Below are positions 1 to 4,689 of a stretch of DNA of 6,401 nucleotides, piece after piece. This stretch comes from Thermoplasmata archaeon (lineage in GTDB: Archaea > Thermoplasmatota > Thermoplasmata > UBA184). Positions within the stretch are counted from its first letter, which is position 1. Each line of letters opens with the position of its first letter. The notes beneath the pieces are model-generated. The model was not told where the DNA came from. It saw only the letters and a program-made list of their open reading frames with translations, and searched no databases. The translations under genes and the position numbers were made by a program. The DNA is taken from contig JAKAZU010000045.1 of NCBI GenBank assembly GCA_021826525.1, positions 1 through 6,401 on the forward strand, given 5' to 3'.

Positions 1-53
1 GGAATAGGCCCCCGCCGATCGGGGTGAACGATGCATGGGAGAGTATTAGATTT

Positions 54-62
54 CTTATAATA
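54..62 (+). promoter_or_regulatory. TATA-like box of the Orc1/Cdc6-like gene
   Basis: CTTATAATA is the core of a sharply AT-rich patch (about 43-68) in otherwise GC-rich DNA. Its centre is about 23-24 nt upstream of ATG 81, the spacing expected between an archaeal TATA box and the transcription start, so the mRNA would begin at or very near the start codon. No Shine-Dalgarno motif precedes the ATG. Confidence 0.6.
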
Positions 63-80
63 CATAGCATTCCACCAGTC

Positions 81-1289
81 ATGCTGAACGCGGTGCACCC
101 CGAGATCCTCGGCCCGGATTGGTTGCCTCCGGTGCCGCTGGCACGCTCCCGTGAAGTCGCCCAAGCCGTTCGTCTCTTGGAACACCCGCCGGAGGACCCC
201 CGTTCTCCGCCGATGGTGCTCGTGGAGGGGCCCGAGGGGTCGGGAACGTCCACCGTGGCACGGGCGGCCGGTCGGACCCTCGCCGCCCGGAAGCGGAGCT
301 CGCCTGGCCCGTCGGAGATCCGCCTGTACGCCGTGCGCACCCGCGGCTGCCGGACCGGGCTCGGTGTGGCCTCCGCGCTTCTGCGCTACTTCGATCCGGG
401 CTTCGACGGTCGCGGGTTCTCCGTCGTGGAGGTCCTCGCGGGGTTCCTCCGGAGGCTCCACCGCGATCGGCGGGTCGCCCTGATCCTGCTCGATGACATC
501 GGGGTGGGAGGGCCGGATCTCGCCGTCCTCCTGCGCGCGTTCTCCGACCCGGAGCGCTTCCTGCCGGAGGGCGAGAGCGGTGTTCCCTCCATTCTCCTCA
601 TCCTCGCGGGCCGGCGGGAGGGGCTCGAAGGGGCGACCCGAGGATTCGGGCTGCGACCCCCGCCCGAGCGCTGGGTCCGCGTTTCTCCGTACTCGGACGC
701 CGAGCTCGGGGCGATCCTTCGGGACCGGATGGAGCGCGCGCTCGGGCGATCCGCGCCGGAGACGATCCTCGAGCGGGTCACCGCCCGCGTCCGTCGGGAT
801 GGCTGCGGCATTTCCCGAGCCATGGACCTCGTGCGCCGGGAGATCCTCGGTCCGAGCGCGATCCGTCCGGGATCGGTCTATCGGCCGCTCGAGTCCCGGC
901 TCGACCTGTTGATCGAACGGCACGTCGTGCGCGCGCTCGCGCGCGCGGCCGACCGCGAATCGGTCCCCTTGCGGGATATCCGCCGCTGGGAAGCGCTCCT
1001 CGCGAGGGCCGAGGGCGCGCGTCCCTTACCGACGACGACGTTCTGGCGTCGGATCATCCGGCTGGAACAGGCCGGTTACGTGCGGCGGGAGATCCGACCC
1101 GGCGGCATGGGGGGAACGCAGTCCGTTCTGCACTTCCTATCGCCGGTACGGGAGTGGTTCACGGCTCCGCCGGGTCGGGATACTCCTCGAGGGTCCGGAC
1201 CGAGCGGCGGCGGGCCGTGGTCGTCGGGGTGGGCTCCCCCGGATCAATCTCCGACGGGGGAGCGCTCCCCGGTCGCCGTACCTGATTGA
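81..1289 (+). CDS. Orc1/Cdc6-like AAA+ protein with degenerate Walker A
   Basis: Predicted 402-residue homologue of archaeal Orc1/Cdc6 origin-binding initiators. Residues about 15-60 carry the family N-terminal lead-in (PLARSREV) and a P-loop, GPEGSGTST at 50-58. Walker B is LILLDDI at 134-140; PYSDAELGAILRDR at 203-216 is the usual FxPY...EL..IL..R segment. A winged helix (about 275-360, with FWRRIIRLEQAGYV) is the expected origin-binding domain, followed by a Gly/Pro-rich tail. Two things are odd: the Walker A lysine is Thr56, and the second acidic Walker B residue is Asp139 rather than Glu. The sensor-1 region reads LILAGRREG, without the usual Asn. It may therefore be an ATPase-poor paralogue rather than the main initiator. 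An in-frame GTG at 24 would add 19 residues, but the TATA-like box at 54-62 lies inside that extension, so I chose ATG 81 as a leaderless start. The last 43 codons overlap hel308 on the other strand. Family assignment is firm; loss of ATPase activity is inferred. Confidence 0.82.
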   Translation: MLNAVHPEILGPDWLPPVPLARSREVAQAVRLLEHPPEDPRSPPMVLVEGPEGSGTSTVARAAGRTLAARKRSSPGPSEIRLYAVRTRGCRTGLGVASALLRYFDPGFDGRGFSVVEVLAGFLRRLHRDRRVALILLDDIGVGGPDLAVLLRAFSDPERFLPEGESGVPSILLILAGRREGLEGATRGFGLRPPPERWVRVSPYSDAELGAILRDRMERALGRSAPETILERVTARVRRDGCGISRAMDLVRREILGPSAIRPGSVYRPLESRLDLLIERHVVRALARAADRESVPLRDIRRWEALLARAEGARPLPTTTFWRRIIRLEQAGYVRREIRPGGMGGTQSVLHFLSPVREWFTAPPGRDTPRGSGPSGGGPWSSGWAPPDQSPTGERSPVAVPD

Positions 1290-3447
1290 GTACGGACTCC
1301 GCGAGCTTGCGCGATCGAAGCGCCTGCTCCACGCGGTCGAGCGGGGCGGCGCGAAGGGTCTCCCGGTCGGGGAATCCCGCCCGGCGCAGCGCGCGTGCGC
1401 GCACCCGCCCGATGCCCCGCAGCCGCACGAGATCGAGCAGCTCCTCACGGACCCCGTACTGCACCCGGAGGGAGAGATCATCGATCGGCCGGGTGAGGCG
1501 CCGGTGAAAGCGCGCGGCGATCCGGCTCGATGCGAAGAGGAGCCAGTTCGCGTCCTCGACCTTGGCGCGCAGGTCCCCGGCGCCGATCCCGAACCGCTCG
1601 CTGATCTCGAGGATCGGGGTCTCATCGATCCAGGCCTCGAGCACGCTCGCCGTCTTGATGGTCGACAGGAAGAAATCGAGGTCGAGGTCGAGCGGCGCTT
1701 CCTCCGGCTTGATCAGGAGTTCCTCCGCCTCGTCCGTGAATCGTCCCAGCAGGTTCGACTCCTCCCCGCGCCGCAGGAAGAGCGGCGGCAGGTCCGGAGT
1801 GGCCGCGACGCCGGCCAAGATCGCGAACGGGCGCACGCCGATCGGAGCTCGGTCGAGCATCTGCCGGACGACGATCGCGCTGAGGGGATCGAGGTAGAGC
1901 TCGCTCGTCAGCTGTCCGAACGGCGTGGCGCGTAGACCCGGCGAGGGAGCGAGGAAGTCGTTGGTCTCCAGGAAGCTGCGCACCCGCCGGACCTGGTCCG
2001 CGAGATCGCGCCAGGGAAGCGTCTGGCCGTAGAACGTAGCGCCGAAGAACGACTCGAGCTCCTCCTCGGTCGCCACCGCTCCGCTCGCGACCAGCGCGAG
2101 GATGTGCATCCGGAGCGCGGGCTCCGCCGCCAACCGGCTCTCGATATCTTCCGGGGGCGCCGAGAGATACGCGTCGAACAGTCGCTCCTCCTGGTCGGCA
2201 TCCCGGGCGATGAGGACGGCCTCCCCGACCGTGTCGTACCGGGGTCGGCCCGCGCGCCCGCACATCTGGTGCACCTCCAGGGCGGGGATCGGCGCCTGCA
2301 TACCGAGCCGATCGTCGTAGCGATAGGTGTCCCGCACGATGACGCGCCTCGCGGGCAGGTTGATGCCCGCGGCGAGGGTGGGCGTCGCGACGAGCACCTT
2401 CAAGGCACGCTCGCGGAACGCGCGCTCGATCACTTCCCGCTCCGGGTTCGTGAGCGAGGCGTTGTGGTAGGCGACGCCGTGCGGAACGAGAGCGGCGAGC
2501 TTGCGGACGCCCTCCGTCTCCTCCTCCGAGACGCTCCCGAGCTCCTCCGCCGCCGCGTGGGCCCGCGTCCGCTCCTCCCCCGACAAGAGCGGGCGGACCG
2601 TGCCCGTGAGGCCCTGGGCGGCCACTTCGCTCGCCTTCCGCGTGTTCACGAAGACGAGCGCTTGGCCCCCTTCCTCGATCACCGATCGAACGAGGCGTGG
2701 AACGGCCTCGGTGTTTCCCGGGATCTCGCGGATCGACAGATCGGTGAAGGCGATCCGCCCGCCGTAGTACACGCCGCTCTTGAGCGGAACGGGCCGGAAG
2801 TCGCTCGCGATGTGGCGGGCTTGGAGCCACTTGGCCACTGCGAGGGAATTACCGACCGTGGCGGAAAGGGCCACGAGCTGCAAATCCGGATAGGAGCGCC
2901 GCAATCGGGTGAGGCTGACCTCGAGCGTGGGTCCTCGATCGGGGTCCCTCAAGAGGTGCACCTCGTCGGCGACGACGACCCCCAGCCGATCGAGCCAGGG
3001 ACTCCCGCGGCGCAGCAGCGCATCGGCCTTCTCGCTCGTCGCGACCAGGATATCGAGGCGCTCGAGCTGGTCCGCGCGCAGATCGAAGTCCCCGATCGAG
3101 ATCCCGACGCGGACGCCGAGCTCCTCGAACGCCTTCAGCTCCTCCGCCTTCTCCCGTGCGAGCGCGCGCAACGGCACGAGGTAGAGCCCGGTCCGGCCCG
3201 CGCGAGCGGCGCGCAGCAGAGCGAGGTAGGCGATCAGGGACTTGCCGCTCGCGGTGGGGCAGGCAAGCAGCAGGCTCTCCCCGGCCATGACCGGCCCCAC
3301 CGCGGCGGCCTGGGGTGGGTAGAACGACTCGATCCCTTGCTCTCCGAGGATGCGCACCCACTCCGGGTCGAGCCCAAATGAGGCGACGGGGGCGGACGCC
3401 GCAGGGGGAGACGACGGCGATGCATGCGAGGAGCGGGGCCGCGGCAT
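1159..3447 (-). CDS. hel308: Hel308 (Ski2-like) superfamily 2 DNA helicase
   Basis: ATP-dependent 3'-5' DNA helicase of the archaeal Hel308/HelQ family, acting on stalled replication forks and in recombination repair. In the 762-residue product: Q-motif region YPPQ at 43-46; Walker A PTASGKS at 64-70; DEVH box at 161-164 followed by LLRDPDRGPTLEV; SAT at 195-197; NTRKASEVA near 268; TPTLAAGINLP at 355-365; QMCGRAGRP at 394-402. These give two RecA domains, followed by winged-helix and ratchet regions. A helix-hairpin-helix follows near 675-687 (RLRGIGRVRARAL), then a Pro/Thr-rich tail from about 725 ending with RTLEEY and PDPAEP. All catalytic motifs are intact and the length is typical. I chose ATG 3447 over an in-frame ATG at 3501: a TATA-like box sits 26 nt upstream, and the earlier start would overlap the dehydrogenase gene. 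The first 23 residues are Ser/Pro/Ala-rich and not conserved in the family. The 3' end overlaps the convergent gene by 131 bp. Confidence 0.95.
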   Translation of the reverse strand: MPRPRSSHASPSSPPAASAPVASFGLDPEWVRILGEQGIESFYPPQAAAVGPVMAGESLLLACPTASGKSLIAYLALLRAARAGRTGLYLVPLRALAREKAEELKAFEELGVRVGISIGDFDLRADQLERLDILVATSEKADALLRRGSPWLDRLGVVVADEVHLLRDPDRGPTLEVSLTRLRRSYPDLQLVALSATVGNSLAVAKWLQARHIASDFRPVPLKSGVYYGGRIAFTDLSIREIPGNTEAVPRLVRSVIEEGGQALVFVNTRKASEVAAQGLTGTVRPLLSGEERTRAHAAAEELGSVSEEETEGVRKLAALVPHGVAYHNASLTNPEREVIERAFRERALKVLVATPTLAAGINLPARRVIVRDTYRYDDRLGMQAPIPALEVHQMCGRAGRPRYDTVGEAVLIARDADQEERLFDAYLSAPPEDIESRLAAEPALRMHILALVASGAVATEEELESFFGATFYGQTLPWRDLADQVRRVRSFLETNDFLAPSPGLRATPFGQLTSELYLDPLSAIVVRQMLDRAPIGVRPFAILAGVAATPDLPPLFLRRGEESNLLGRFTDEAEELLIKPEEAPLDLDLDFFLSTIKTASVLEAWIDETPILEISERFGIGAGDLRAKVEDANWLLFASSRIAARFHRRLTRPIDDLSLRVQYGVREELLDLVRLRGIGRVRARALRRAGFPDRETLRAAPLDRVEQALRSRKLAESVLNQVRRPGSAPPSEIDPGEPTPTTTARRRSVRTLEEYPDPAEP

Positions 3448-3467
3448 CCGTGGTTGTGACCCCGCGA

Positions 3468-3478
3468 CGTTACTAAGG
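3468..3478 (-). promoter_or_regulatory. TATA-like box of hel308
   Basis: On the minus strand the sequence reads CCTTAGTAACG, centred about 26 nt upstream of the hel308 ATG at 3447. It is the only AT-rich patch near the start. It includes the TAG stop codon (3473-3475) of the upstream acyl-CoA dehydrogenase gene, so stop codon and promoter share bases. This suggests hel308 can be transcribed on its own as a leaderless mRNA although it lies in tandem behind the dehydrogenase. Confidence 0.5.
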
Positions 3479-4618
3479 GGTTCGCTCGGCGGAGGATCCA
3501 CCTTGCTCGATCAGCGAGCGGCCGAGGAGCCGTTCCTGGATCTCGGTCGTGCCCTCCACGATGGGGAACACCCGAGCGTCGCGCAACAGGCGCTCCGCCA
3601 GATGCCCGGCCCGGGTCCCAGCGGGGCCCGCGATGTCGAGCCCCACCGACGCGATCGAGACCGCCGCTCCCGAAGCGGCCAGCTTCGCGGCGGAGGCGGC
3701 GATCTCGAAGGGTCGACCGGCGTCCTTCGCGCGCGCCGCAGCCTCAACCAGGGCCCGGGCGGACTCCAGTTCGACGTAGGCGCGCGCCACGCAGGCGCGA
3801 TCCTCTTCGTGGCTGCGAAGTCGGGCCGACCGGCACATCTCCTCGAAGGCGGCACGTGCGACGCCGAGCGCGCACGCGGCGATGCCGATCCGGCCCCCGG
3901 CGAGCGCGCCGAGCGCGATCGAAAGTCCCTCTCCTTCCGCTCCGAGCAGAGCGTCCTCGGGAAGCTGGGCGTCTTCGAAGACGAGTTCGGTCGTTTCGCT
4001 CCCGCGGATCCCCATCTTGTCCAGTCGCTGAGCGACCGAGTACCCCGGAGTGCCTTGGGGGACCAGGAAGGCGGAGATCCCCCGGGAACCGAGAGCCGGG
4101 TCGCGCGTGGCGAAGGCGAGCACGACGGCGGCGGATGCACCGTTGGTGATGAACATCTTCGAACCGTGGAGTCGAAAGCCGTTCGGCGCTCGTTCGTATC
4201 GAGTGGCGAGATGCGCCGCGTCGGAGCCCACACCGGGCTCGGTCAGTCCGAACGCACCGAGGAAATGGCCCGCCGCGAGCGGGCGGAGGAATCGCGTTCG
4301 CTGCGCATCGGTCCCCCATCGGAGGATCGGGGCCGCGCAGACCGAGAGATGGACGGAGAGATCGGTGGCGACCGCCGCGCTTGCCCCTGCGAGCTCCTCG
4401 AGGACCGCTGCGGTCGACTCCGAGTTCCCATCGCTCCCCCCCCACTCCGCCGGGATGCCGAGGCCCGTGAACCCTTCCCTGCCGAGGATCGCCATCAGGT
4501 CGGAAGGTACCTGGTCCGTTCGATCGATATCTGCCGCGATCGGAGCGAGGCGCTCGCTCACGAACCTTCGAGCCCGCTGCCGCCAGTCGGGCGTGCCCAT
4601 GATCCCCGCCGGGCGCAT
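3473..4618 (-). CDS. acyl-CoA dehydrogenase
   Basis: FAD-dependent acyl-CoA dehydrogenase, 381 residues, the normal length for the family. It catalyses alpha,beta-desaturation of an acyl-CoA and passes electrons to an electron-transfer flavoprotein. The sequence shows the helical N-terminal domain with GIPAEWGGSDG at about 54-64, and the FAD/substrate signature FGLTEPGVGSD at 123-133. The middle beta domain follows (GSKMFITNG; KMGIRGSETTELVFED; QLPEDALLG). The C-terminal helical domain has ERLLRDARVFPIVEGTTEIQ, in which Glu355 of VEGTTEIQ is at the position of the catalytic base in medium- and short-chain enzymes. Substrate (fatty acyl or amino-acid-derived) cannot be read from sequence; no ETF or thiolase gene is in the window. 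ATG 4618 is chosen because a TATA-like box is centred 26-27 nt upstream; ATG 4600 and TTG 4639 are alternatives. It starts divergently from rqcH and ends 25 bp before hel308. Confidence 0.93.
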   Translation of the reverse strand: MRPAGIMGTPDWRQRARRFVSERLAPIAADIDRTDQVPSDLMAILGREGFTGLGIPAEWGGSDGNSESTAAVLEELAGASAAVATDLSVHLSVCAAPILRWGTDAQRTRFLRPLAAGHFLGAFGLTEPGVGSDAAHLATRYERAPNGFRLHGSKMFITNGASAAVVLAFATRDPALGSRGISAFLVPQGTPGYSVAQRLDKMGIRGSETTELVFEDAQLPEDALLGAEGEGLSIALGALAGGRIGIAACALGVARAAFEEMCRSARLRSHEEDRACVARAYVELESARALVEAAARAKDAGRPFEIAASAAKLAASGAAVSIASVGLDIAGPAGTRAGHLAERLLRDARVFPIVEGTTEIQERLLGRSLIEQGGSSAERTP

Positions 4619-4640
4619 GCCCGCGCAGATGCCAACCAAC

Positions 4641-4648
4641 CCTTAAGG
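4641..4648. promoter_or_regulatory. palindromic TATA-like box, possibly bidirectional
   Basis: CCTTAAGG is a perfect 8-bp palindrome centred 26.5 nt upstream of the dehydrogenase ATG at 4618, consistent with a leaderless transcript on the minus strand. Being symmetrical, it could also position a plus-strand start near 4670, about 20 nt before the TTG at 4690 proposed for rqcH. The minus-strand upstream side is richer in purines (GGCGGG), the usual BRE character, so minus-strand use is better supported. No better TATA-like sequence for rqcH is visible up to 5017. Confidence 0.45.
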
Positions 4649-4689
4649 CCCGCCGTCGGGTCGGTGTGTTCGGCGAGGCGGAAGGTACG

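Noticed and set aside
926..948. Alternating GC run in the Orc1/Cdc6-like gene, possibly Z-DNA-prone
   Set aside because: It encodes ordinary helix residues (VRALARAA) with preferred codons; the alternation is broken and needs no special explanation.
2104..3381. 425-codon plus-strand frame antisense to hel308
   Set aside because: It mirrors the helicase gene, has no recognisable domain, and open antisense frames are common when third-position GC is very high.
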